From contig OX419344.1 in NCBI GenBank assembly GCA_948470475.1, positions 21,565,725-21,629,724 of the forward strand: a DNA stretch of 64,000 bases, written 5' to 3'. Source of the DNA: Galaxea fascicularis (taxonomy: Eukaryota > Cnidaria > Anthozoa > Scleractinia > Euphylliidae). Positions 63,512 to 64,000 of the stretch are shown in pieces. The notes beneath the pieces are model-generated. The model worked only from the letters and a program-made list of their open reading frames with translations. It searched no databases and was not told the DNA's origin. Within the stretch, counting starts at the first letter, position 1. Every line of letters begins with the position of its first letter. Both the position numbers and the translations under genes were made by a program.

Positions 63512-64000
63512 GTATTACTGACTTTACTCAATATCATTATTAACACTTATTTCCCGTCTGTGTAGTCTCGTTATTAAAACTAAGGTTTTTATTCTTTGGA
63601 AAAAAGAATATGCCATTGTTTTGTTCGGAATTAGGTGAAGCTTATGCTTATCAAGTTCGTACCAGTTCTAAGCGACTAGGCACTGCTGTGTCACTCTTTC
63701 CCTGGAATGTACGACGGTTAAAAAAAATTGGAAATTTTTTTTTTCAAAAATGTTCGGAGGCTGAAGATTTTAGCCCGTGTGGCAGTATGGGTGAGAAGGG
63801 GAAGCAGGCTAAGAGATTTTTATTCAGTCAGTGAAATCCTATGTCAGGTAGAAAAATGGAGACTTATTATAATAGACCCTGCAGGACCATTTTTGCAAGT
63901 TTCTATGGCCTCCTCTCACTTAGTCATATAATGGAGCCGGAAGTATGCCTAACAATACCAGAAATAACTCAAACTACTGTCTAATTCCTTTTCTTAATTT

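Noticed and set aside
63610..63834. 74-codon ORF near the right edge
   Set aside because: Contains A/T runs, overlaps another frame of similar length and lacks splice or domain support.

Overview
The window is eukaryotic genomic DNA: AT-rich, intron-dense (65 coding exons called), with many palindromic MITE-like elements and tRNA-derived SINEs inside introns. The gene content (one KMT2A/B-type trithorax methyltransferase and one MEGF8 orthologue, both close to vertebrate proteins and each with many introns) together with the repeat types suggests an anthozoan cnidarian, probably a stony coral. That assignment is inference; no species marker is present.

Layout. (1) 1-24386, + strand: the 3' part of a KMT2A/KMT2B-like gene. 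I can chain 31 exons with compatible splice phases into 1661 residues carrying CXXC, PHD1-3, an atypical bromodomain, extended PHD, FYRN, FYRC, a WDR5-binding Win motif, SET and post-SET; the 5' exons lie outside the window. Two AATAAA signals follow (24642, 24664). (2) 24700-25620: T/G low-complexity DNA. (3) 25627-26628, - strand: an intronless 333-codon ORF I do not recognise, with an MGGC N-terminus typical of doubly acylated proteins. (4) 26629-27692: a roughly 1 kb head-to-head intergenic region. (5) 27693-59869, + strand: complete MEGF8, 34 exons and 2713 residues, signal peptide to transmembrane helix and cytoplasmic tail. Three of its introns use GC-AG splice sites. (6) 59870-64000: 3' flank, repeats, one 97-codon ORF of uncertain status and a possible first exon of a further gene near 63468.

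Repeats sit almost wholly in introns. The commonest is a roughly 200 bp MITE with TTAACCCTTTAAACCCTAAGA-like termini (eight clear copies plus diverged relatives). Others are palindromic elements at 2222, 8214, 14535, 15144/15544, 28618, 33077, 36740 and 46055, a 1463 bp long-TIR transposon at 33398-34860 with a 9 bp direct repeat, tRNA-derived SINEs at 5270, 6471, 17700, 29059 and 29391, and a LINE 3' remnant at 43690.

I see nothing recognisable in the introns 217-1140, 9295-9889, 11675-12832, 13596-14054, 16088-16686, 21282-21681, 23568-23950, 35872-36439, 40875-41708, 42084-42499, 44345-45327, 45487-45826, 47893-48357, 48682-49378, 51543-52030, 53464-53835, 55000-55570, 56685-57267, 57386-57751, 58069-58584 and 58789-59274. 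Functionally the two large genes are separate: a nuclear H3K4 methyltransferase, and a membrane protein that in vertebrates helps turn over Hedgehog and other receptors with MGRN1. No operon-like link is implied, although KMT2B and MEGF8 also share human chromosome arm 19q.
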